Of a stretch of DNA of 64,000 bases, positions 46,768 to 54,958 are shown piece after piece. A program made the translations under genes and the position numbers. The first letter of the stretch is position 1. Each line of letters starts with the position of its first letter. Origin of the DNA: 20CM-2-65-7 sp963830455 (GTDB taxonomy: Bacteria; Gemmatimonadota; Gemmatimonadetes; Gemmatimonadales; GWC2-71-9); NCBI GenBank assembly GCA_963830455.1, contig CAWHMT010000008.1, positions 1-64,000 of the forward strand, written 5' to 3'. The notes below the pieces were generated by a model. That model was not told where the DNA came from and did no database searches. It saw only the letters and a list, made by a program, of their open reading frames with translations.

Positions 46768-47228
46768 TACGTCACCCGCACCGTTTGCAGGCCGGTAGTC
46801 CGCGGCGGTTGTTTGGCGAGACGGATCTCGAGGAACCCGTGTTCGTAGGTCGCGCGGATCGACGCGGGATCGACCACGACGGGCAGCCGGAACCGGCGCT
46901 CGAACGGCCCGACCTGCACTTCCATCGCATGGTAGTGACGCTTGCCCTGCTGCCGGGTTTGCCGCTCGCCGGCAATCCGCAGAATGTCTTCGTCCAGATC
47001 GACGCTGAAGTCTTCGGCGCGCATTCCGGCGATGTCCATGTGGACGATGAGCTCGTCATCGGTCTCGTAGACGTCGGCGCGCGGTTTCCACTTCGGAGAC
47101 GCGACGAAGCCCACCGGGCGGCCGTGCGCGACTTCATTGAAGTAGACGTCGAGCTCGTCGGCGAGATGAACCGTGAGGGAACCCGAGCCGCGGGAGGGCC
47201 GATTGGGAGGCGGAAGTGCGTCAGCCAT
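46767..47228 (-). CDS. Hsp20/alpha-crystallin small heat-shock protein
   Basis: A 153-residue holdase chaperone. The alpha-crystallin domain spans about residues 45-140 (PRADVYETDDELIVHMDIAGM, EDILRIAGERQ, FERRFRLPVVVDPASIRATYEHGFLEIRL) and ends without the usual IxI tail. It heads the transcription unit in front of lon. TATCTT lies eight bases before the ATG and no ribosome site is apparent. No CIRCE element or clear sigma-32 promoter was found in the 127-base gap to the MFS gene. Confidence 0.92.
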   Translation of the reverse strand: MADALPPPNRPSRGSGSLTVHLADELDVYFNEVAHGRPVGFVASPKWKPRADVYETDDELIVHMDIAGMRAEDFSVDLDEDILRIAGERQTRQQGKRHYHAMEVQVGPFERRFRLPVVVDPASIRATYEHGFLEIRLAKQPPRTTGLQTVRVT

Positions 47229-47236
47229 GCGCGCCT

Positions 47237-47242
47237 AAGATA
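47237..47242 (-). promoter_or_regulatory. Candidate -10 element before hsp20-lon
   Basis: TATCTT on the minus strand, eight bases before the hsp20 ATG. It fits a leaderless or nearly leaderless transcript. No convincing -35 hexamer lies 17 bases further upstream. Confidence 0.45.
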
Positions 47243-47344
47243 ACGCCCGGCCGAGTCCGGCGCCTATCCGGTGATCGGTCCGTCTGTGAATTGTGACGGC
47301 TGACCCATCGGCGCAGATCGCTTGCGCAGTCAGGAAGGGAGGGC

Positions 47345-47350
47345 TAGCCT
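47345..47350 (+). promoter_or_regulatory. Candidate -10 element before the MFS gene
   Basis: TAGCCT lies five bases before ATG 47356. A purine-rich stretch (GGAAGGGAGGG) just upstream could instead be a ribosome site, so the two readings compete here. Confidence 0.35.
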
Positions 47351-47355
47351 CGCGC

Positions 47356-48696
47356 ATGCCTAAATCATCCCTCGCACCGGCCCCGCCCCTGGCGACCCGC
47401 GAGCTGCGCCGTGTCGTCATCGCGGCGGCCGTGGGCAACATCATCGAGTGGTACGACTTCTACGTCTTCGGCAGCCTCGCCTCGATCCTATCGGTCAAGT
47501 TCTTCGAGCCGACGCATCCCGTGGCGGCGCTGCTCAGCACGATTGCCCTCTTCACCATCGGCTTTCTGATACGGCCGCTGGGGGCGGTGGTGTTCGGACA
47601 CGTCGGCGATCTCGTGGGACGCAAGTACACGTTCCTCGTCACCCTGACGGGCATGGGCGTTTCGACCGCGCTGATCGGTATCGTGCCGACCTACGCGAGC
47701 ATCGGACTGGCCGCGGCCATCGTGCTGTTCCTGCTGCGCCTGATCCAGGGGCTTTGCCTGGGGGGAGAGTATGGCGGCGCGATCACGTACGTCGCCGAGC
47801 ATGTGCCGGACGAAAAGCGCGGGTTCTATACGGGCTGGCTGCAGACTTCCCCTACACTGGGCATCGTCGTGTCGCTCGTGGTCGTAGCGGGCACGCGCAT
47901 CGCGCTCGGGACGGAGCGGTTCAACGCCTGGGGTTGGCGAATTCCGTTCCTGGCGTCGTTGCTGCTGGTCGCGGTGGCGATCTACATCCGGTGGCGTTTG
48001 CAGGAAACGCCGATTTTCCAGGAGATCAAGGCCAAGGGTCAGATGGCGGTCAGTCCGTGGCGCGAGGCGTTCACCGGGCCGAACCTCAAGTACGTCGGCA
48101 TCGCGACCATCGTCGTGCTGGGTCAGGGATGCGTCTGGTATTCGAGTCAATTCTGGGCGCTGTTCTTCCTGCAAAACGTCAACAAGCTCGATCTCCTGAA
48201 CTCCAGCGTCATCGTGGGAACAGGCTTGCTCATCGCCACGCCCACGCTGGTGCTGTGCGGTTGGCTGTCCGACCGCATCGGCCGCAAGCCGATCATCCTG
48301 ACGGGGTTGTTCCTCGCCGCCGCGACGTACTACCCGCTCTATGCAGCGCTCGGCAAAGTCGCGCTTCCCGGTGCGATCAATTTTCCGTTGGCGATTCTGA
48401 TTGTGGTCATCCTGGTGTCATACGTCGGGATGGTGTACGGTCCGATCGCCGCGTTTCTCGCGGAGTACTTCCCCAGTCGCATCCGCTACACGTCCGTGTC
48501 CGTCCCGTATCACATCGGCAACGGGTGGGGCGGCGGGTTGGTGCCGTTCATCGCGAATGCGGTGTGGGCCAGCACGCACCAGCTCGGCCCGACGCTGGCG
48601 TATTCGATCGCGCTGCCCGCGGTTGCGTTTCTGTTATCATTGTGGCTGATGCCGGAGACCCGGCACATGAAGATTTGGGAGAGCGCGAGTTCTTGA
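47356..48696 (+). CDS. MFS metabolite:proton symporter (ProP/KgtP/ShiA type)
   Basis: A 446-residue twelve-helix transporter. Near the N-terminus IIEWYDFYVFG is the signature of the metabolite:H+ symporter group, followed by RPLGAVVFGHVGDLVGRKY (loop 2-3 motif), RLIQGLCLGGEYGGAITYVAEH and the second-half WLSDRIGRKP. Members take up osmolytes, dicarboxylates or aromatic acids; the substrate cannot be predicted. ATG 47356 is preferred to GTG 47293, which would add 21 residues with no likeness. Transcribed away from hsp20-lon. Confidence 0.88.
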   Translation: MPKSSLAPAPPLATRELRRVVIAAAVGNIIEWYDFYVFGSLASILSVKFFEPTHPVAALLSTIALFTIGFLIRPLGAVVFGHVGDLVGRKYTFLVTLTGMGVSTALIGIVPTYASIGLAAAIVLFLLRLIQGLCLGGEYGGAITYVAEHVPDEKRGFYTGWLQTSPTLGIVVSLVVVAGTRIALGTERFNAWGWRIPFLASLLLVAVAIYIRWRLQETPIFQEIKAKGQMAVSPWREAFTGPNLKYVGIATIVVLGQGCVWYSSQFWALFFLQNVNKLDLLNSSVIVGTGLLIATPTLVLCGWLSDRIGRKPIILTGLFLAAATYYPLYAALGKVALPGAINFPLAILIVVILVSYVGMVYGPIAAFLAEYFPSRIRYTSVSVPYHIGNGWGGGLVPFIANAVWASTHQLGPTLAYSIALPAVAFLLSLWLMPETRHMKIWESASS

Positions 48697-48699
48697 TCT

Positions 48700-50682
48700 C
48701 TACTGAAGATCGATGACGCCGACGCGGCCGAACTGCGCGTCGACGAAGATGATCTTCGACCCATCGGGCGCCATCTTCATGTACAGACTCTGCGGCGTGC
48801 GCTGGCGGTCGATGAGCTGTCCCGTTTGGGCGTTCCCGCTGAGAATGCCCCACGGCCAGGTGGCGTGGTAATAGGTCGTCCCGTCCGGGGATAATGCCGC
48901 CGCCATCGTGGGATACTGCGCCGGCGTGTCCAGGTGACGCAAGAACTGCAACGCACCGTCGTACAGGTCCCAGCCGATCGTCACGCGCGAACCAGTCGCG
49001 TCGACCGCGACCCCGCCGCCGGGCAAGCTAACCGGCACCGGCGCGCTGAAAGCATCCGTGGCGCTGACGTACTTCTGAATTCCTAGCGAGCTCTTCAAGA
49101 ACAACAGCGAACGGTCCAACGATGGCTCGAGCCCCACACCGTTGACGACGCCGCCGTTCCCCGCGTCCGTGCGCACGCGATCGGTCCCGGCCTTCAGATC
49201 CACTTCCACGAGTACGTTGTCGTTCACGGTTTGTCCGAGCGTGATCACGAACACCTTGCCGTTTGCTGCGACGCGGATGAGTTGTGGATACTGCCCGCGG
49301 GTGGAGTCGACGGATGTGAGCGTCACGTGTGTCACGGTGTGGGGGGATGCACGCAGATCGATCACGTCGAGGCCGTAGCTCGAGCCGACAATGAGGCTGT
49401 CGCCCCCGGGAGTCAGGTCGAGGTCCCAGCCACCCCGCACGGCGATGGTGTCGGTCAACGCCATCGACGCGAGCGATACTCCGTAAACGCGCTGCGGCTT
49501 CAGCACCCACGCCTTGTGACGCCGCATGTCCGGTGCAAGCGCGTAGATATCCAGGATAGGCTGAGTGTACCGAACCAGACGCCCTACCGTGGGATAGATG
49601 CGCAAGCTGTCTGGCGGAGACAGGATCGTGTCACTCACGAGCCCCGCCGCATCGCGGCTGTAGAAGCGCATCTGGATCTTTCCGACCCACGTGTCGGGAA
49701 TCGGGATCGTGAATGGCTCCGCCAAACTCTGCTCGGCGCGATGGACCGAGTCGCGCTTTCCGACCGGCCAAACCTCCCAAAACGCGGCGCTGAGCTGGTT
49801 GTTATCAGCAGCGCCCACGGCGCCCACGAGCGTGTCGCCTGTGAAGAAGAACCCTGCGAGCGTCGGCGAGCCGCCAATGCCGAACCAGGCGCCGACCGTC
49901 GGCGGAGTACGATCGACATACGTCAGCGAGGTTCCCGTCTGCACGCCACGCAGCGCGATGTCGAACGCCTGAACCGCGATGTCGAGCGGACGGCCCAACG
50001 TACAGCCTGCCGGGACAAAGAGTTTTACGGTGCGCGTCACCGTCGTCGTGAACTGCTCTGGAAAACTCGACGCCGCGTCGCAGGCCCCCGACATGACGAC
50101 AATCGTTTCCCACAGACCTACAGTGCTCTCAGCCGTGTACGTCACGAGCACGCTGTCGCCGCTTTGAATCTCCCCCGTCGCCGGTTGGATTCCAACCGAT
50201 TTGAAGCTCGGAGGTGCGCCGCCCGAGGGGACATCGGGGCCGCACTGGAAGCTGGTACGGACCTCGCGCGGTAGCCCCAAGCCCGATCGATAGCGGAAAA
50301 CGAACGTGACTGCGAAGGGTACGTTCGCGGTGAGCGTCCAGCCGGAGTACTGATTGTGCCCGCCTTCGATGGTCGCCGCTCCCCACGCCTGCTCCATGGT
50401 GGCGGCGCTGATTTTGAAGGTGTCGACGGGAACGCTGCGGTTGGGACCGGCGAAAAACAGCATCCAGGAATCGGCCCAGGTCGCTGGTGGGCCGCCGGTA
50501 TTGATTGCGTTGAGGCCGACACTACAGGTAATGCTGATTTCCGACGGCGTCGGCTGAGCAATGTCCGGGCCGGATTGCGACAGGACGGTGACTTGGACGT
50601 TGGCCCGGCCGGGACCGGTGGAATCGCCGCACCCACTCAGGATTCCAATGGCGATGAAGACGGCGACGGCTCCCAATCGCAT
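48700..50682 (-). CDS. Large lipoprotein with a C-terminal YVTN-like propeller
   Basis: A 660-residue exported protein. The lipobox ILSGCGDSTGPG carries the CGxSxGP motif shared with two other lipoproteins here. Residues about 25-330 are beta-rich and Ig-like with scattered cysteines. Residues about 380-655 contain blade motifs such as DLDLTPGGDSLIVGSSYGLDVIDL, AALSPDGTTYYHATW and MAPDGSKIIFVDAQFGRVGVIDL. No catalytic residues; a binding or surface role is likely. ATG 50682 has GAGG upstream; GTG 50697 is an alternative. Convergent with the MFS gene, three bases apart, with no room for a terminator. Confidence 0.65.
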   Translation of the reverse strand: MRLGAVAVFIAIGILSGCGDSTGPGRANVQVTVLSQSGPDIAQPTPSEISITCSVGLNAINTGGPPATWADSWMLFFAGPNRSVPVDTFKISAATMEQAWGAATIEGGHNQYSGWTLTANVPFAVTFVFRYRSGLGLPREVRTSFQCGPDVPSGGAPPSFKSVGIQPATGEIQSGDSVLVTYTAESTVGLWETIVVMSGACDAASSFPEQFTTTVTRTVKLFVPAGCTLGRPLDIAVQAFDIALRGVQTGTSLTYVDRTPPTVGAWFGIGGSPTLAGFFFTGDTLVGAVGAADNNQLSAAFWEVWPVGKRDSVHRAEQSLAEPFTIPIPDTWVGKIQMRFYSRDAAGLVSDTILSPPDSLRIYPTVGRLVRYTQPILDIYALAPDMRRHKAWVLKPQRVYGVSLASMALTDTIAVRGGWDLDLTPGGDSLIVGSSYGLDVIDLRASPHTVTHVTLTSVDSTRGQYPQLIRVAANGKVFVITLGQTVNDNVLVEVDLKAGTDRVRTDAGNGGVVNGVGLEPSLDRSLLFLKSSLGIQKYVSATDAFSAPVPVSLPGGGVAVDATGSRVTIGWDLYDGALQFLRHLDTPAQYPTMAAALSPDGTTYYHATWPWGILSGNAQTGQLIDRQRTPQSLYMKMAPDGSKIIFVDAQFGRVGVIDLQ

Positions 50683-50729
50683 GACGACCTCGAGCACCTG
50701 CGGTCCGGATTAATCTACACGGTGATCCG

Positions 50730-51182
50730 TCAATTCGTGACGCCGAACCCCCGCGCCATCGCGGTCGCCGCGAGCACCATGAACACGATCAGCGCGGCCT
50801 GGATGTAACTCGTGATGGCGAGCGACGCCGCGTTCGACCCGTCGATCGCTCCGCCCTTGGCGAGGCGGGTCCGCCACTTGATGAACGTGATCATCGGAAT
50901 GATCTCGAGCAGCAGGATGCTGCTGAGCATGCCCATCTTGACCCAGAAGTAGTGGTTGTGGGTGTAGTACAGGGTTCCCTTCTCGAAGCCCCCGAAGGCG
51001 CGGACGAGACCGGTTCCAATCCAGAGGATCGCGGCGATGCCCCACCACGTATCCGCGTAGAGCACGCGGCGCACGCCGGCCGTGTCGAGCGGACCCCGCA
51101 GCGCCAGGGCGCGCGCCCAGATCGCGCCCAAGCCGATACCTAAGCCAAGCAGATGGACGGCGGCGAGCAACCAGCGGAGCAC
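50730..51182 (-). CDS. DUF2214-like integral membrane protein
   Basis: A 150-residue protein with four hydrophobic helices. WLLAAVHLLGLGIGLGAIWARALAL, ADTWWGIAAILWIGTGLVRAFGG and FWVKMGMLSSILLLEIIPMITFIKWR match the DUF2214 pattern, including the conserved H, W, K and E residues within helices, which in related membrane proteins could bind haem or metal. Function unknown. GTG 51182 lies one base after the upstream stop, so the two genes are likely coupled. Confidence 0.65.
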   Translation of the reverse strand: MLRWLLAAVHLLGLGIGLGAIWARALALRGPLDTAGVRRVLYADTWWGIAAILWIGTGLVRAFGGFEKGTLYYTHNHYFWVKMGMLSSILLLEIIPMITFIKWRTRLAKGGAIDGSNAASLAITSYIQAALIVFMVLAATAMARGFGVTN

Positions 51183-51183
51183 G

Positions 51184-52221
51184 CTACGCGCTTTCCTTCT
51201 GCTGCTGCCACTGCTGGCGCCGCTGCTCCACGCCGTTCGCGAAATCCTGCTGGTGCTTCCTGAACGTGGCCGCGAGCTCGGCGCTGAAGCCGAAGATCGC
51301 CCACGGCGCGCGCTGCTGCACGAACTCGAGCAGCTCGTGCACCTTCTTTTCCTTCGCCGGGATCGTGGCGCTGCCACCGTAACAGTTCACGATCGCCTCG
51401 TACGTTTTGCCCGTCGGAATGAAGTTCACGCTGTGCTTGGTGATCTTCTTGTAGGCCCACAGCACGTCCTGAAAACGCAGCAGATCGAACGTGAAGAACC
51501 GTGACTGCATGAGGTACTGGTTCCCGAACCGCCAGCCCGCTTTCGCCTTGAGCAGCGGATGCTCCCACTCTCGCTCGGCCTCGACCGCGACGGCGACGGG
51601 GTCTCCCCAGCTCGCGATGCGCGTGGCGAGGGGATCGTGCTCCGGATCGCGCAGGGCGCGCCAGGCGGGGATCGCCTTCCACGCGAACAGCAGCAAGAGC
51701 ACGACCCCGATCGCCATCACGACGTAGCCGGGACGCCGGAACGAGTCGCCGTCGAGATAAAACGGATAGAAGTTGCCGCGGATCGCGCGCATTTCCTTGG
51801 TGTCGAACAGCTCCGCATCGAGCTCAGCCGGCCACGGCGCGAGCTTGCCCTCCGCGACGGCCGACTCGGTGCTCGATGCCGTTCGGACCACGAGGAAGCG
51901 ATTGCCGAACACGAGCGCGCGGTACGCGCCCGACTCTTCACGATCCGTCTCGACGCCATTGCGGGTGTGCACCTTATACTGGCGCAAACCGGTGTCGATG
52001 ACCCTCTCTCCGCTGACACGCGCGTAGTAGCGCGGCGTCAGCGTGACGTCGCTGATGGCCTCGAGGTCCGCCTGCTCGAGCTTGTAGGGGCCTCGGAAGA
52101 AGTTGGTGACGTAGCGGTGGTCGCTGGTGGCGAGCCACACGCCCGCGACGAGGACGAGCAGCCAAGTGATGAAGCGGCGGCGGGCCGTCGTGCGGATGCG
52201 CGTTGCAATCCAAGTCTCCAT
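51184..52221 (-). CDS. Two-helix membrane protein of unknown function
   Basis: A 345-residue protein with an N-terminal helix (FITWLLVLVAGVWLA, about residues 17-32), an external domain of about 130 residues, a second helix (VVMAIGVVLLLLFAWKAIPAW) and a cytoplasmic domain with conserved-looking stretches (FDLLRFQDVLWAYKKITKHSVNFIPTG). It resembles families described only as DUFs, possibly DUF6709, which I cannot confirm. ATG 52221 is chosen over 52248 because the leader then fits a normal anchor. TATAGT about 23 bases upstream may be its -10 box, divergent from the cyclophilin gene. Confidence 0.55.
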   Translation of the reverse strand: METWIATRIRTTARRRFITWLLVLVAGVWLATSDHRYVTNFFRGPYKLEQADLEAISDVTLTPRYYARVSGERVIDTGLRQYKVHTRNGVETDREESGAYRALVFGNRFLVVRTASSTESAVAEGKLAPWPAELDAELFDTKEMRAIRGNFYPFYLDGDSFRRPGYVVMAIGVVLLLLFAWKAIPAWRALRDPEHDPLATRIASWGDPVAVAVEAEREWEHPLLKAKAGWRFGNQYLMQSRFFTFDLLRFQDVLWAYKKITKHSVNFIPTGKTYEAIVNCYGGSATIPAKEKKVHELLEFVQQRAPWAIFGFSAELAATFRKHQQDFANGVEQRRQQWQQQKESA

Positions 52222-52273
52222 GCGAATCCCCGGCGAGAGACGGCACACTATAGCGAACGCCGATTCACGATGC

Positions 52274-52279
52274 TAGCAT
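52274..52279 (+). promoter_or_regulatory. Candidate -10 element for a leaderless cyclophilin transcript
   Basis: TAGCAT six bases before ATG 52286; the bases in between (AGCGCC) hold no ribosome site. The spacing puts the transcription start at or beside the A of ATG. Confidence 0.5.
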
Positions 52280-52285
52280 AGCGCC

Positions 52286-52960
52286 ATGCGAACTCTTTCA
52301 CTCGTTGTGATCTGCGCCGCAGCGGCGGCGAGCGCCTGCCAAAAGTCCGCCGACAAAGCCCCGGCTGCGAGCGGGGCGAGCGCGATTCCCGACTTCCACA
52401 ATCCCGCCGATCCTGCCTTCGCCACGCAGGCGCCCGACAGCTTCCGCGCACGCTTCGTGACCACGAAAGGCGACTTCGTGATCGCCGTGCATCGGGCCTG
52501 GGCGCCACTCGGCGCCGACCGGTTCTATAACCTGGTGCGGTCGGGCTATTACGACGGCGTGCGCTTTTTCCGCGTGATGCCCGGCTTCATGGCGCAGTTC
52601 GGCATTCACGGCGACACGGCGGTCACCACGGCATGGCGCGAGCGCCGGATCCAGGATGATCTGGTGCGCCGCACCAACCTCCGCGGCATGGTCACATTCG
52701 CCACGGCGGGTCCGGGCACGCGCACGACGCAGATCTTTATCAACTACGGCAACAACGACCGGCTCGACGCGATGGGATTCGCGCCGTTCGGCCAGGTGGT
52801 CGAGGGGATGGACGTCGTCGATAAGTTGTACGGCGAGTACGGCGAAGGCACGCCGCGCGGGCGCGGGCCCGATCAGTTCCGGCTGAACGTGGAGGGCGAG
52901 AAGTATCTCGCCCGTCAATTCCCCAAGCTCGACAAGATCAACAAAGCGACGATTGAATAG
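52286..52960 (+). CDS. Cyclophilin-type peptidyl-prolyl isomerase lipoprotein
   Basis: A 224-residue exported foldase. A lipobox (ASACQ) near residue 18 and a Ala/Ser linker precede the cyclophilin barrel (ARFVTTKGDFVIAVH, ADRFYNLVRSGYYDGVRFFRVMPGFMAQFG, TQIFINYGNN, FGQVVEGMDVVDKL). The catalytic Arg/Phe pair is in FFRVMPGF. It probably assists folding of exported proteins at the membrane. The stop is the first TAG of the heptamer repeat. Confidence 0.88.
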   Translation: MRTLSLVVICAAAAASACQKSADKAPAASGASAIPDFHNPADPAFATQAPDSFRARFVTTKGDFVIAVHRAWAPLGADRFYNLVRSGYYDGVRFFRVMPGFMAQFGIHGDTAVTTAWRERRIQDDLVRRTNLRGMVTFATAGPGTRTTQIFINYGNNDRLDAMGFAPFGQVVEGMDVVDKLYGEYGEGTPRGRGPDQFRLNVEGEKYLARQFPKLDKINKATIE

Positions 52961-52984
52961 GGCCTAGGGCTAGGGACTAGGGCC
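52958..52984. repeat. Heptamer tandem repeat, TAGGGNC type, between convergent stops
   Basis: TAGGGCC, TAGGGC, TAGGGAC, TAGGGCC. The first TAG is the stop of the cyclophilin gene and CTA at 52977 is the stop of the cytochrome gene on the other strand, so one array provides both stop codons. Same unit as at 18471-18504. Confidence 0.82.
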
Positions 52985-53723
52985 TAGCGAGCTGGCGGAG
53001 CCGGTTTTGCGCTTCGCCGTTCGTTGAGTCGCGCCGCACGGCCTCGCGGAACGCGGCGATCGCGCCGGCAGTGTCGCCCTTCATCAAGGTGATGTTCCCG
53101 CGGAACACCGCCGCGTTGGACGAGTTGGGGAATTGCTCCTCGTTGAGCTTCAGAATCGCGAACGCCTCATCGAACTTCCCCGCGCGTCCCAGGCGGAACG
53201 CGGCCACGTTCAGCGTGGGCTCGCCGAAATCGTACGCGGCTCGGCCGAAGTAGCGCTCGCGCAGCGCGCGGTACACGCGGCTTGCCGAGTCCGCGCCCGC
53301 GGTTTGGGCGGTCTCTTGAATGACCTGCTCGAGCGGCATCGGGCGGCTGACGCCTCGATGGCAGGTGGCACACGTCACTTCCACGTGACTCGTCTGCTCG
53401 TGATGTCCGGGCAACGTATCGACGCGATGGTTGATCTCCTCCACCATGCGCATCATCTGCCGGGCGACGAGCTTGGTGCGCTTTTCGTCCTTGGCAAAAT
53501 CGAACTGCGCGAGCGGCATCCCTTCCTGGCCCACGTGGCAGAAATGGCAGCGCACGCCGAGCGCGCCGGCGAAGTTTCGCATCATCCCCACGACCTGCAT
53601 CGGCGGCGTGTTTTTGGGAATGACCTTGACGTTGATGAGGGAGTCGGGGGGAAAGCGGCCGGCCTGGGCTGCGAGCGGAGCCGCAGAGAGCGCGAAAGCT
53701 ACGGTGAGCAGTCGAGGGCTCAT
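52977..53723 (-). CDS. Secreted di-haem c-type cytochrome with TPR-like tail
   Basis: A 248-residue exported protein. After the signal peptide come two CxxCH haem sites, CHFCH near residue 60 and CATCH near residue 117, separated by methionine-rich helices (MMRNF, RQMMRMVEEIN), the layout of photosynthetic-reaction-centre cytochrome-like domains found in non-phototrophs too. The C-terminal 90 residues look like two tetratricopeptide units (FDEAFAILKLNEEQFPNS, GAIAAFREAVRRDSTNGEA). It probably moves electrons in the periplasm. The SIMPL gene lies just upstream with an 11-base gap. Confidence 0.8.
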   Translation of the reverse strand: MSPRLLTVAFALSAAPLAAQAGRFPPDSLINVKVIPKNTPPMQVVGMMRNFAGALGVRCHFCHVGQEGMPLAQFDFAKDEKRTKLVARQMMRMVEEINHRVDTLPGHHEQTSHVEVTCATCHRGVSRPMPLEQVIQETAQTAGADSASRVYRALRERYFGRAAYDFGEPTLNVAAFRLGRAGKFDEAFAILKLNEEQFPNSSNAAVFRGNITLMKGDTAGAIAAFREAVRRDSTNGEAQNRLRQLARP

Positions 53724-53734
53724 GATTCTCTTAC

Positions 53735-54478
53735 CTATTTGAGGAAGTACTCCACCGTCGACACCACCCGCACGATCTTGTTGATCTGCCCTTCCTCTGA
53801 GATTCCCGGAGCCTGATCGCGCGGCAGAATCAAGAACACGCCCTGGCTCGCCTGGCGAATTCCGCGCAGCGACGTGCGCGAGTCCTTCGCAAACTGCTCC
53901 GCGGCTTCGCGCGCGTTCGCCGTCGCCTGCGCGATCATCGCCGGCTTCACGTCGTTGAGCTTGGTGAAAAGGAACGTCGGGCCACCGCCCCGATACTCCT
54001 CCGATGACAGCACAACACCCGCGCTGACCAATTCCCCCACGCGCTGGCTCGCGGCCAGCACCGTCGCCGGTTGCGTCGAGCGCACCATCAGGGCCTGGCG
54101 CACGATGAAGCGCGCCGCGATCTCGCCCCTCGGCCGGTAGCTCTGGGCGAAGTTGTCGGTGACCTGCACTTCCTGCAGCTCGGTCTGGGTCGAGTCGATG
54201 CCGTTGCGACGCAGGAACGCGCGGATTCGGTCGAGACTGCGCGACACCGTGGCCTGTGCGGTCGCGAGATCGTTGTCCGCCGTCGCCACGCGCAGCGGCC
54301 ACAGCGCGAGATCGGCTTGCACCTCCCGCTCGGCGACGCCTTTCACGGTGACATATCGATCGGCGGCGCGAGCGCGCGCGAGGCCCGCTCCTGCAAACAG
54401 GCCGCCGAGCGCGAGGCCAGCACCGATGATCAGCGCAGCGATCGTGATAGTGGAGGGACGTTCCCAGGTCCAGGGCAT
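53735..54478 (-). CDS. SIMPL-domain protein (DUF541)
   Basis: A 247-residue protein with a single N-terminal anchor (ITIAALIIGAGLALGGLFAG) and a SIMPL/DUF541 domain: YVTVKGVAEREVQADLALWPL, the helix DRIRAFLRRNGID, and KLNDVKPAMIAQATANAREAAEQFAKDS. Bacterial members are periplasmic, associated with oxidative stress or envelope function, with no enzymatic role established. Forms a small unit with the cytochrome gene. Confidence 0.82.
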   Translation of the reverse strand: MPWTWERPSTITIAALIIGAGLALGGLFAGAGLARARAADRYVTVKGVAEREVQADLALWPLRVATADNDLATAQATVSRSLDRIRAFLRRNGIDSTQTELQEVQVTDNFAQSYRPRGEIAARFIVRQALMVRSTQPATVLAASQRVGELVSAGVVLSSEEYRGGGPTFLFTKLNDVKPAMIAQATANAREAAEQFAKDSRTSLRGIRQASQGVFLILPRDQAPGISEEGQINKIVRVVSTVEYFLK

Positions 54479-54487
54479 GGCTGAAAG

Positions 54488-54958
54488 CTAATGGTTTGCC
54501 GTGTGATGTTCCGTCCGCTGAAACGCGAGGAACTGATGAACTGCCTCGACCGCGGCGGGATCGCTGCTCCGAATCCGCACTTCCCCGCCCCGTGGCCGGT
54601 CGCTCGCGTCGTAGCTGATGACCGATCGTTTGGCGGTCATGACAGCGGTGCCCGGCACGGTCTGCGCATGCACTTCAAACGGCTTGCTGAAATCGCCCGC
54701 GCGGAACGCGGCCGCGATGTCGCGCATGTGCGCGCGGATCGTCGTGATGTCCGCGGTGTCGGCAGCGTCGGCGCGCTCCAGCACGACGCGCCCGCCATCC
54801 GGAAGATCCTCGAACACGTGGGCGGAGGTGTACTGGTTCACGCCCATGACGTGCGCGCCGCGCGTCTGCATCGCCGAGAACTCGTCAGTGTCCTTGGCGC
54901 GTCCGCAGCCGATGAGCAGCGTCAGGCCGAACGCGAGCGATAACCGAGTCGTATCCAT
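54488..54958 (-). CDS. Small lipoprotein of unknown function
   Basis: A 156-residue exported protein with the lipobox LLIGCG near residue 18. The rest shows no family I recognise. A conserved-looking core (GGRVVLERADAADTADITTIRAHMRDIAAAF, GTAVMTAKRSVISYDASDRPRGGEVRI) suggests a compact alpha-beta fold. ATG 54958 lies 37 bases inside the preceding TMEM175-type gene, implying coupled translation. Confidence 0.6.
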   Translation of the reverse strand: MDTTRLSLAFGLTLLIGCGRAKDTDEFSAMQTRGAHVMGVNQYTSAHVFEDLPDGGRVVLERADAADTADITTIRAHMRDIAAAFRAGDFSKPFEVHAQTVPGTAVMTAKRSVISYDASDRPRGGEVRIRSSDPAAVEAVHQFLAFQRTEHHTANH

